NCBI GenBank assembly: GCA_905221605.1
Contig: CAJNDS010002795.1
Location: forward strand, 178,501-242,500
DNA: 64,000 nucleotides
Source of the DNA: Symbiodinium natans
Lineage: Eukaryota; Sar; Dinophyceae; Suessiales; Symbiodiniaceae
Reading direction: 5' to 3'
The translations under genes were made by a program, and so were the position numbers. Under the pieces are notes generated by a model. That model saw nothing but the letters and a program-made list of their open reading frames with translations, was not told the origin of the DNA and searched no databases. Positions 24,401 through 28,460 of the stretch are shown here, piece by piece (the first letter of the stretch is position 1; the number at the start of each line of letters is the position of its first letter).

Positions 24401-26204
24401 GGGGTTTCGGGGTTTAGGGGTCTAGGGGTTTAGGGGTTTAGGGGTTTAGGGGTTTAGGGGTCTAGGGGTTTAGAGGTTTAGGGGTTTAGGGGTTTAGGGG
24501 TTTAGGGGTTTAGGGGTTTAGGGGTTTAGGGGTTTAGGGGTTTTGGGGTTTTGGGGTTTTGGGGTTTTGGGGTTTTGGGGTTTTGGGGTTTTGGGGTTTA
24601 GGGCTTCGGGTTTCTTGTCTCCAGGGCCTTTATGGAGTGAACTACGAGGTTTTTACGGATGAAAGAGCCTTCGAAGCCCCCAAAGGCACCCTCAGCCCCT
24701 GGACCGCAAACCCTAGACCGCAAAACCCCCAACCCTCACACCTTGAACCTTGGAACCCCCGTAACCCTTGTAGAAATCGAGACTCGAAATCCTAAATCCT
24801 TGTCCAAGCCCTACACTCCACAGTCCTAAACCCTGAGCCCTAAACCCTAAACCCCAAATCCTGAACCTAAACCCTAAACCCCAAACCCCGAACCCTAAAC
24901 CCTAAACCCTAATCCCCAACCTCGAAACCCTAAACCCCAAACCCTAAACCCTAAACCCTAAACCCCAAAAACCCTAAACACTACAAAACCTAAAAAGTTG
25001 CGGGCCCGGCGGCTCGAAGCCGCGGTTCGCCATTTCCGCCCAGGGCACGTTGTACGCGCCGGCGAGGTGGCCTTCGGGGGTGTTTGGGCCTCCTTTTTGG
25101 GGGGGTTTAGGGTTTAGGGTTTAGGGTTTAGGGCTTAGGGCTTAGGGCTTAGGGTTTAGGGCTTAGGGCTTAGGGCTTAGGGCTTAGGTTTTAGGTTTTA
25201 GGGTTTAGGGTCTAGAGGGTCACTGTTCTAGCATTCATAGTCATTAGGAGGTTCCAGGCTCAGAAAAAAACCCACCCGCCCAAAGAATCCCATAACATTA
25301 AGAAAATAAAAGGTTTCCATCCTACTGGGAATCGCCCGAACATTGGGGTCAGATTGGCCGAAATCGCCCCAACATTGGGGTCAGATTGGTCGAAATCGCC
25401 GAACATTGGGGGCCCCAATGTTCGTGGCTTTTCGACCTGGCCGAAATCGCCCGAACATTGGGGTCAGATTGGTCGGAATCGCCCGAACATTGGGGTCAGA
25501 TTGGGCGAAATCGCCCGAACACTGGGGGGCAGATGGGTCGAAAAGTCCCGAAGGTTTTTAAAAATATATATAGATATAGATATAGATATATATATATATA
25601 TATATATTTTTTAGGCTGCATTTCTGTAGATTTTGTGGCCTTGGGGTTTTTGAAGCCCTTACGGCCCAAACCCTGAACCCAAACTCTAAACCCCTTAACC
25701 CCAAACCCTAAACCCCTAAACCCTAAACCCCTGGACCCTAAACCCCCTAGACCCTAAACCCCTAGACCCTAAACCCCTAGACCCTAAACCCCTAGACCCT
25801 AGACCCCTAAACCCCTACACCCCTAAACACCTAAACCCTAGCTGCCCGCCCCGGCCTTGGAGAAACTCTGCCTCCTCGCGGACATCGAGGATCCTCGGCT
25901 TGTGCTATGATTCAAGGTTCAGAGCAAAGTTTATAGGGATTAGCGGGTTTGTAGAGTCATGGGGTCATGGGACTCTAGCATTATCTAGCATTAGAGGGCT
26001 TTAGGGCCATGTCAAAAACTCCCTCCACCTCAATTCTCAAACTCGCTCTGCTACGGTTTCCGTTGCTTTTTTGCTTGCTGATTTTTCTATTTACGGCGCT
26101 TGCTGTTTAATTTTTCACAGCTCGTTCGTGGTCTCTAAAGACCCTCTTTTTAGCGCCTCGCTGGCCGGAGGGCTGCCGCGGTTCTTCAGCCCGGGGTCAT
26201 CCAT
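4648..26204 (-). CDS. Rhodanese-SAM methyltransferase fusion, 17 exons, telomere-repeat introns
   Basis: Exons (minus strand, in order): 26157-26204, 25856-25898, 25011-25071, 24209-24281, 22378-22440, 21968-22021, 21713-21760, 20936-21010, 19578-19657, 19159-19222, 18211-18293, 7746-7773, 7029-7089, 6062-6091, 5744-5839, 5550-5655, 4648-4696. They sum to 1062 nt, 353 codons plus TGA, with phases matching at every junction. Rhodanese part: ILDVREEAEF (about 19-28), GHLAGAYNVPW (31-41) and FVVCCEE (59-65) with the likely active Cys. FLFSPSPLL (105-113) leads to the class I methyltransferase: ALDVGCGSGRE (135-145, SAM motif I), VTALDRD (156-162, acidic motif II), VNRHLHRP (241-248), LLLFHTFMEG, and a conserved-looking end DGRVMSFFIARKP. 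Probably a cytosolic methyl transfer enzyme; the substrate is unknown. The intron after exon 11 contains the copia element. Least certain: the exon 3 donor, exon 10, the exon 12 donor (alternative GT donor at 7695) and the exon 15-16 junction. The start ATG is the first in exon 1; an upstream exon is possible. Confidence 0.8.
4720..4948. mobile_element. Palindromic MITE-like element (family A) split by a telomere-type array
   Basis: The left arm (4720-4753, gggatgttcccccgtatgct...) and right arm (4907-4948, ...agtataaggggaacatccc) are the two inverted halves of family A, separated by about 150 bp of TTTAGGG/TTAGGGGG repeats. Other copies have only a few bases in the centre. It lies in the last intron of the rhodanese-methyltransferase gene, 24 bp from the acceptor. 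Confidence 0.8.
6573..6632. repeat. (ATC)n microsatellite
   Basis: Roughly twenty ATC units; poly-Ile and poly-Met frames are artefacts. In the gene 1 intron between exons 13 and 14. Confidence 0.95.
7195..7290. repeat. Dispersed repeat shared with 53815-53890
   Basis: ccaaattgtaggatctcttcttataagggccacaatcaggtg at about 7229-7270 (quoted in pieces: ccaaattgtaggatctct, cttataagggcc) resembles ccaaatagtaggatccct ... gttataaggacc at about 53829-53860. Looks like a further small mobile-repeat family; borders unclear. Confidence 0.4.
8055..8267. repeat. CCCTATAAA/CCCTAAA array at the retrotransposon insertion
   Basis: Degenerate CCCTATAAA units grade into CCCTAAA (8212-8267); the LTR starts directly after CCCTA. 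The array resumes on the other side as CCCTAAACCCTAAAC at 18196-18210, so the element is inserted within it. Confidence 0.9.
8263..8267. other. Target-site duplication CCCTA (second copy 18196-18200)
   Basis: CCCTA occurs immediately outside both LTR ends. It is part of the CCCTAAA repeat unit, so the target was a telomere-type array. Because the target is itself repetitive, the match could be fortuitous, but 5 bp is the usual copia duplication length and the LTR boundaries defined by comparing the two copies agree. Confidence 0.75.
8268..8496 (-). repeat. 3' LTR of the copia-type element
   Basis: Downstream copy of the 229 bp LTR, two differences from 17967-18195. It would supply the polyadenylation region. 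The + strand text at 8415-8424 (cttgagccaa) is the reverse complement of the last ten bases I recall for the dinoflagellate spliced leader. Confidence 0.93.
8497..8508 (-). other. Polypurine tract next to the 3' LTR
   Basis: In element orientation the bases just before the 3' LTR are GGACAGGGGGAG, a purine-rich tract adjacent to the LTR start TGCGG, as expected for the plus-strand primer. Confidence 0.7.
8682..9128 (-). CDS. Small membrane protein ORF downstream of pol (env-position accessory)
   Basis: 148 codons with an ATG start, overlapping the 3' end of the RT/RNase H frame by 146 bp in the +1 frame and ending about 185 bp before the 3' LTR. A hydrophobic stretch at about residues 55-80 (AYLVAAIILWELAWCLF), followed by basic residues, looks like a transmembrane segment. 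Further on is C-x-H-x4-C-x13-C-x2-C (CMHASSDC...LCKHC), a possible metal-binding cluster. Its place after RNase H is where env-like ORFs occur in some copia elements. No homology is recognised, so it may be a conserved accessory gene or simply an open frame. Confidence 0.5.
   Translation of the reverse strand: MAVMMVAASLQGMATGGEEVSTAGFFCSEEGVCKVANTSTVMVLAQGIEMVVNNSDLVAYLVAAIILWELAWCLFRRLYKWLWIKKAVVIPASATLYTTVGGNCMHASSDCDVLRYSQPRAKTLCKHCLKDGWVVNAEFLGEERAAGT
8983..10857 (-). CDS. pol: Pol part 2: copia-type reverse transcriptase and RNase H
   Basis: Classic copia RT blocks are present: LDISKAFLTAP, LYGLAESPAAW, LYVDDFLMAG (catalytic YVDD) and FLKFLGVQI. The copia RNase H follows, with YADASFA, STAEAELHA (Glu) and YTDSV, then TRHLRIR and ADLLTK near the end. 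The open frame starts at a GTG with no good ATG and is -1 relative to pol part 1, overlapping it by 115 bp. The likely change of frame is at about 10775-10800. Residues after ~570 run over the next ORF and look non-homologous. Confidence 0.88.
   Translation of the reverse strand: MEGIIVGRGDVFGERVGGGGTNTQEKLDKLAEEPNAPVIEYVPSLVVFTRKQGTGRRRARICACGNFISSTAATEYEGPRSLSRHSLYAPGLDSTTFRCQVRHAAYMVWIIAGLDISKAFLTAPMNRAQREGRLVVVQPPRAAVKLGLCTKEERWIVRKALYGLAESPAAWVEWRDQRLQGMSWVSKDGQAMSFQRSNADPSLFLIMAQEKLKGASKLVGTMGLYVDDFLMAGTMTVLREALEQIRKEWKTSEPEFCGPGCGDGFLKFLGVQIWYRNGSFFLNQEDFVRDLLNRRGYQIDETGKGSNLPMVKETPGEEEEVDIPSLRAAQGAVGEFLWVAIKTRPDLAFCTSQLSLWTSRRPRFVVKKAEEVFRYLAATPTLDLTFGAIATCEKERNEVLRYGRGVKVVESYADASFAAGENEKSHSGAVVVWGDCPVMWATQRQSTVALSTAEAELHASIEGATMIQSCTPIIAALVGTGEESLQKVLYTDSVSTCSIIQYPAGSWRTRHLRIRAAGVRSLVDRGYMVIARLRGEYMIADLLTKLMSGQVYAKQKALWGLRLLVQGTDLKKSLACNGGHDGGCISARDGNWWRRSVHGWILLLRRRGVQGRQHVYGDGSGSRY
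10743..15119 (-). CDS. pol: Pol part 1: protease, C5-methyltransferase-like, integrase, 2OG-Fe(II)-oxygenase-like
   Basis: 1458-codon open frame. Around residue 95 is MLDSGASH, the copia protease active site. Around 293-346 are HLFSGKQKW and GGPPCRTVS, matching motifs I and IV (catalytic PC) of C5 cytosine methyltransferases; ESPGDPE (~424) and FDQGALGH...KPTT (~480) sit where motifs VI and VIII would be. Integrase follows: zinc-binding H...C-x2-C near 588 and D/D/E in LDLAGP (~627), HSDRAGEF (~775) and QTNGRAEA (~808). Around 1176-1250 comes LHRDSHN...KLHGPMPWKGNR, the HxD-x65-H-x8-R pattern of 2-oxoglutarate/Fe(II) dioxygenases with a GDYKDGQLW strand between, similar in layout to TET/JBP-like domains. 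A Glu/Lys-rich probable coiled coil ends the frame. It probably starts by a +1 shift from gag rather than at its own ATG. Confidence 0.85.
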   Translation of the reverse strand: MGCVTWVQNLRWTSSCGLNMAVWLWITKQLKKWFCMLKGSVRLGPILNGGMEGRTVESVRQDATLLPKQGEGRGVCVLHVARVSDTNECSGMGMLDSGASHPLRSLRPGEQLPQQKVLVSLAVGSREMCITPGGTLVTPEMVDPLVPIGKASALVGLRVQWRGGKCTASHPVLGELRVRDLNGCPCLEKEVALQIIDEMDWCSPKQALKVARMVQGCPNTDNEVAVKTSLQSAARTASANEEEFVQACWRFLRWYYGDIPENMLMELLPRGDIAALPFNRHKRRRLARAKRVVVHLFSGKQKWHFPSRDVEVLELDLTKGGDLHNSSVWKYLLHLAAEGKVVAVVGGPPCRTVSRLRGEDGGPPVLRRRCGPERLGLKSLPWPHQELAQKDGVLLLKMLFLYDVAVHSRCGTAEVINGSSVFFGMESPGDPELIGKDFSQNGKTVLSAEDLVDGSQEGLSSPTFWSWPEVKSFCERYGMYAAHFDQGALGHALVKPTTFLVSDMELWESLEQVRVVVPWSATFASTLEERTGQSSIWARWAFGLVKRIRHRLAQWLHESDAEREAAVLQKEEREGTLRRLTTEERAFRDHCLRGHIPFRRDCQICVSAAGKERRHLRRKHGDAYTLSLDLAGPYKCSKDAHQQKPRHAVIGVYQFPMLDPNVGRPPEKEEDADEVEDQVADEGAGVGEWLGDAVANFEEEDSAPVEPAPVLEAEVLKIQASEKSWKELKDHLTQPVRMINFVMVEPIVDKQQTTVLSAVQRMMVRLQRHGYPVLRIHSDRAGEFVNARFRSFCETRLIYRTTGDPGVPQTNGRAEACVGLFKRGVRSLLKEARLGPAYWALAARHWSMLRWQKAERELGLNPKALLPFGAQIQVKRRPWELLGPDGTKKGRQWVDRTQPALLLGPCDDLPGGYWVEAQGTAKDPDELVLFPCTTIFSNIKEPPELELEGVVEEQEPSPPEHRLKGKKPALRFADEEGPPLPPPRDPPVRHRLMEKSPASSLRGHVGSLRLLRKRGESPPLEIFEDDMQGLGELEENADVEDNVPGDEYWPTCCSPHENAYLVCKSETAGDGTQLKKEEQKAKSMYERSMYDYVDCEELLEGIVYPKRVNRRGGINNWCASTRALVLGHYTHGGVCGITKETHRRPWLCRYLASFVRHHNPEAKFSALQISCNAPVSLHRDSHNEKHCCNYVCGFGDYKDGQLWVEDEKVLEEGAEVVEQSYGKKVLPGKLVDIHWNFMSFFPRKLHGPMPWKGNRVSLTGYTPVFTERLSYKDRCYLLQCKFPLPEPQAEEGEKRKWLKMTLRETSLEDLAEEVDYAVFEAHQWALEEHLSIRRLIAEQECCILDEFHGSANESNKEKGSETREWLVKAKRAEEQLSKFLVKAAQVQQMVQENTALEAAEEVEFLQTKTIPTQEAMQELEKWRESLSDEVTSLVKELEVVEPTLKKSWTNWRKSLMHR
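10775..10800 (-). other. -1 frame junction inside pol
   Basis: The upstream frame stops at 10743 and the RT frame is open from 10857. In element orientation the overlap contains TCAAGAAAAGC, an A-rich stretch suited to slippage but not a canonical X-XXY-YYZ heptamer. A single-base loss in the A run would also explain it. I cannot tell programmed frameshifting from mutation. Confidence 0.5.
14866..17904 (-). CDS. gag: Gag with CCCH and CCHC zinc motifs and a first aspartic-protease-like motif
   Basis: The open frame runs from 17934, but the first ATG is at 17904 in a good context (GCCATGG), about 60 bp after the PBS; I place the start there. The first ~330 residues are low-complexity. A globular Gag-like region follows (W/L/Y-rich, about residues 430-690). 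Next come C-x9-C-x5-C-x3-H (about 711-731) and a zinc knuckle C-x2-C-x4-H-x4-C (about 742-755), expected to bind RNA. Near residue 870 is VALVDTAATH, an aspartic protease active-site-like motif followed by a hydrophobic segment. The last ~85 codons overlap the next frame by 254 bp, and the downstream protease/integrase frame is +1. Product: virion structural protein, possibly extended by frameshifting. Confidence 0.85.
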   Translation of the reverse strand: MDMMRRRSEPGLSPTANEAEGNRGDGGEDRQQMVQALTDGREVAMIQPTPQVENEVVPVQAANPFWSERAQEEMRLRQSRPASLPASGGDRSGEGTRRPPSLQDLLGQEPAPVERPSSGLMGQMERGTIGGVQADEELIPDVSGEEQSEDMAVVKRALKELLVQTKELGNRLHRVEEKSYTSAASGSASRARSSGVVDANTAYPLGMTPEKQYLPGQVFYTDGMGGFWTVLPDGTWLPIEGYDLPKGCDLQSLPGSRKGDVQVEDEKEVPMMHVAEGKKPSRLPPLNYPTGGPASGGYASGPPGLTHVPITSMPSGVDGSVAPAGNQPGFVSARETAMQENSAGSGGYTMVDDVPYRWKMVAGKLELEKVPLTAVTPGIGHGLPQGPGGRVSLPPGAVVPRGMPITGDSSGTERPEALGKHVMSLPTLADYTPSNPTALGDWIAMIEPMLSSLTDTGRVWWQCVYSKAYQAYAKWLSVSPLERLGIKAELEGLKVVQTVHVLLEQRAVSLLLQAIPERLKTEIVSTRMLGSVMIFYKLLTVYQPGGANERSTMLNFLVQPSSATSISEAIKGVRQWAQWRSRLRELRASEPDATLLIKGLDALSSALLAKHPTVHFRVASFREKLGVDYSPTSETATQLAEMLQAEFELLLHSAGEQEVKQDLDAKKRARLNKAQKGTGDETEEGDKGKGKGNRYSGDGERPFCWIYGKTDAGCKFGSRCKFRHDKDSLERGRCFECGAVGHLQPQCPYKDGASSNVDSNPERSRSKGNSPKGGKGGKGAKWGNAKKAEVAEGGDETANAGLDKGSASPSSPSTPNQVLAEALEVLKSMKLSSAQSASSGDPSVRMLCGSGLFQQERRVALVDTAATHLVRTLFPWECLPDTTVMVQSALGGVAMRITEKGTLIREDNGPLIIPLWLILEFGANLTVINGMCHVGAKSSLDQLLWFEHGCLVMDYKTAEKVVLHAERQRASWSHSQWRNGRADCGVGSSGCHVVAEAGRRPRSMRSTCGQGF
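17952..17966 (-). other. Primer-binding site matching an initiator-tRNA anticodon arm
   Basis: Directly after the 5' LTR the element reads GGTTATGAGCCCA. Its complement, TGGGCTCATAACC, matches the anticodon stem-loop of initiator tRNA-Met (CAT anticodon) rather than a tRNA 3' end. Drosophila copia is known to prime from a 5' half of initiator tRNA cut in the anticodon loop. The assignment rests on about 13 bases. Confidence 0.7.
17967..18195 (-). repeat. 5' LTR of the copia-type element
   Basis: This 229 bp copy matches 8268-8496 except at two substitutions (cctctgg/cccctgg and gggcaca/gggccca). In element orientation it begins TGCGG and ends CCGTA, i.e. TG...TA rather than the usual TG...CA. 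No TATA box is obvious. It should carry the promoter and the 5' end of the genomic RNA. Confidence 0.93.
18676..18910. repeat. TTTAGGG array
   Basis: Over twenty perfect units preceded by GGGTTCA and GGGTTTT variants. In gene 1 sense orientation it is the CCCTAAA side of the exon 10-11 intron. Confidence 0.92.
19660..20015. repeat. TTTGGGG/TTTAGGG/TTCGGGG array
   Basis: 350 bp of G-rich variants directly upstream (in sense) of the acceptor of exon 19578-19657. Gives long low-complexity open frames that are not genes. Confidence 0.9.
20029..20325 (+). CDS. Hypothetical 98-codon ORF
   Basis: The ATG at 20029 follows directly after a long TTTGGGG array; the frame runs to a TGA at 20325. The protein is not low-complexity (ERWLRNELLQQENINTAANR, EFCMPCRANVKEIYPDLPVR) and contains a C-x2-C pair. 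Codon use is more A/T-ending than in the local exons. It lies in an intron of the rhodanese-methyltransferase gene on the opposite strand. No family recognised; it could be a transferred or retrotransposed fragment. Confidence 0.4.
   Translation: MRESDAMRWRVRPSSASYAERWLRNELLQQENINTAANRFRRLLAQRMEPHEFCMPCRANVKEIYPDLPVRLLTQGTRMWAVDFSNNRARHVHRSTSG
20490..20760. other. AT-rich island
   Basis: About 270 bp of markedly AT-rich sequence amid GC-rich repeats. A plus-strand frame of about 50 codons with A/T-ending codons ends at the TGA near 20727-20729 (RPKIYDRKGRMLGECIKGDM, then YIKDMNHTKGHTMM). The base composition suggests an organellar, bacterial or large-virus source; no family recognised. Confidence 0.35.
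21020..21250. repeat. TTTAGGG then TGTTAGGG array
   Basis: Units change from TTTAGGG to TGTTAGGG (about 21060-21245), a local homogenisation of a variant unit. It lies just upstream (sense) of the exon carrying SAM motif I. Confidence 0.9.
21355..21710. repeat. Degenerate CCCTAAA array
   Basis: C-strand repeats with many substitutions between a G run (21325-21345) and exon 21713-21760. Confidence 0.85.
22460..22685. repeat. TTTAGGG array
   Basis: About thirty nearly perfect units next to the CTCGGCCCAG acceptor of exon 22378-22440. Confidence 0.93.
23120..23860. repeat. AT-rich compound microsatellite (AATAAG, ATAATG, ATGATC)
   Basis: 740 bp of AATAAG, GATAATGACA, AATAAT and CATAAT units. 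Gives long Ile/Met/Arg open frames on both strands that are artefacts. In the gene 1 intron between exons 4 and 5. Confidence 0.92.
24300..24605. repeat. TTTAGGGG / TTTTGGGG octamer array
   Basis: Starts with TTTAGGG, then over twenty TTTAGGGG units, then TTTTGGGG units. Next to exon 24209-24281. Confidence 0.92.
25328..25548. repeat. 32 bp tandem repeat
   Basis: About six units of a 32 bp sequence containing cgcccgaacattggggtcag, with one inverted fragment (ccccaatgttcg) inside. It lies in the gene 1 intron between exons 2 and 3. Confidence 0.85.
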
Positions 26205-28125
26205 TTTAGGGCTTTTAGGTTCTGGTCGTGTCCTTCTTTTGTTTTTTGGGGTTTGGCGGTTTTGTTCGGGCTTTTCGACTTCTTTAGGGTTTTGGGGGGT
26301 TTGTAGGGCTTGGAATGTTCCTTCGGTTCTTGTAGGGTCTTCGTGTCGAGGCGCAGGTCAGACGTCGGCGCGGCCAACATGGCTCCGGTAGTTAAGTTCA
26401 GGGGAAGCCGGTCCAAGAAGTCAGGGTTCAGGGTTTGAGCGCTTCGGGTTCAAGGGCTTTAAGGGCTTTGGGGTTTGGGCGGCTGAGGGTTCGGGCTTTC
26501 GGGCGTTGGCGGGGTTTTAGGGGTTAGGGTTCAGAGTCTGAGGGGTTTGGGTTGTGAGGCTTGTGGCTGGCATCGCGAAGAGGGACGGGTTTTGAAAGCC
26601 TCGCATTTCCTTGCATTCGGCGTGCGTGAAGCATGTCTTTGGCAAGCCCTGAACCTTCGAAGTTCCGACCTACTCTAGTTCGTGGTTGGGATAATATTAA
26701 CATCTTAAATGTCTATTCCTTATTGAGTTTAAGCACCCTTACAAATGTAAAGTGATACCCCCACTATGAAAAGTCCTATGGGCAGTCTTATAAAAGAAGG
26801 CTACAAGAATGAAGGGCTATCGCCAACGATTCTATGGTTATCCTACTTATACCCCCAGCATCCCCCAGCTATGACTACCCAAGAACCTCGCACGGGCTCA
26901 GGGCCTAGGGTTGAGGGTGTGGTGGGGGGAGGCGTAGGAAGTCTTTAAGCCTTTAAGGCTTAGGGCTTCAGGGCCCAGGCCTTGGATCAGGGCTTCATGG
27001 CTTCATGGCTTCAGGGCTAAGGGTTTAGGGTTTGAGGTTTAAAGGTTTAGGGTTAGGGTTTAGGGTTTAGGGCTTAGGGATTAGGGTTTACAGTTTGGGT
27101 TCCCATGGTTTGGGGCCATTTGAGCACTCTTTCCCGGGCCTAACCGCTTGTCGTGCTGCCGCATCAGCTCCTGGTGCTCAGGGCTTAGGGCTTGGGAAAG
27201 CCTTTGACCCTCAAACCCTTAGACCCTTAAACTACCCTTACCCCTTAAACCCACAGAACATAAACGCTCAAACCCCTAAACCCCTAAAACCTAAACCATT
27301 AAACCCTAAACCCTGAAACTCTTAATCCCTAACCCGTTTGGAGGGGTTAGGGGTTTTGGGAAAACGGTCGTCCGTGCGCGAAGAATCAATACTTTTTGCG
27401 GCTCATCGACAGGGTTTAGGGTTTAGGGTTTAGGGTTTAGGGTTTAGGGTTCAGGGTTCAGGGTTCAAGGTTCAGGGCTCAGGGCTTAGGCTTAGGATTT
27501 AGGGTTTAGGGTTTAGCGTAGGGCAGTGAATACCCCAAATATGGTTCTGAGTTGCAACTCTAGCTATCAGCTACCCACGAACCTCCAAGTAAGCCAAAGG
27601 ATCTGAGAGAATGGGCGCCTATCCGGGGCTAGCCCCATGTACTGTCGGAACCTAGCAAGGGACGGAAACTGGGCATACTGGCCCTTCAAGGACTAGAATT
27701 GACGTTGACAATCAAACATAATACTAACTACGAAAAAAGTCACATACAACAGGAACCAACTTCACCAGCAAAAACAAGAACAGTAAGCATGAGAGTCCAT
27801 AAACGATAACCCCGACATCCGAAACCTTCAGCCGCCAGAGTTCAAACCCCCGAAAATTCCAAACCCTGAGCTCCTACTCTTCTGACTCTTTGGAGGGCGA
27901 ACTGTGACCCCTGAGCCCTCGCGCCCTGAAATCCCAAAACCCTAAGACCCTAAGCCCTATAACAAAGCAATAAAACACCCTAAGCCCTGAAACACAAAGG
28001 GGCTTAAACCCTAAACCCTGAACCCCAAAAACCCCAATAGCCCCCCAAACCCTGAAACCCTAAGAGCCCTAAAAGCCCAAAAGCTGAGCATAAGACTACA
28101 GCCAAGTCGAGAAACAGTTGCATGC

Positions 28126-28181
28126 CTGAAGCGCTGGTCGCCGGTTGGCGTGACCAGGGGGCTGGTGCCCGGTGTTCCTGG
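28126..28181 (-). CDS. Unassigned exon-like segment downstream of the METTL9-like gene
   Basis: 56 nt on the minus strand between an ATCTCAG acceptor and a CTTCAG/GCATGC donor, reading PGTPGTSPLVTPTGDQRF. A GGGCTTA array follows on the + strand at 28207-28325. Good splice-like borders but no family signal; it lies between genes 1 and 2. Confidence 0.25.
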
Positions 28182-28199
28182 CTGAGATGTGGATCTGGG

Positions 28200-28460
28200 G
28201 TTTCGGGCTTGGGGTTAAGGGCTTAGGGCCTAGGGCCTGGGGCTTAGGGCTTAGGGCTTAGGGCTTAGGGCTTAGGGCTTAGGGCTTAGGGCTTAGGGCT
28301 TAGGGCTTAGGGCTTAGGGTTTAGGGTGTAGGATTCAGGGTTTGGGGTTTAGGGCCTAGGGCTTCAGGTGGGGCTTGGGGTGTAGGATTCAGGGTTGTGG
28401 GTTTGGGGTTGAGGGTTTAGGGTTTAAGGTTTAGGTTTTAGGGTTTACGGCTTAGCGCAG
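28200..28460. repeat. GGGCTTA array
   Basis: Homogenised GGGCTTA variant of the telomere unit at 28207-28325, then mixed units. Adjacent to the last exon of the METTL9-like model. Confidence 0.88.
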
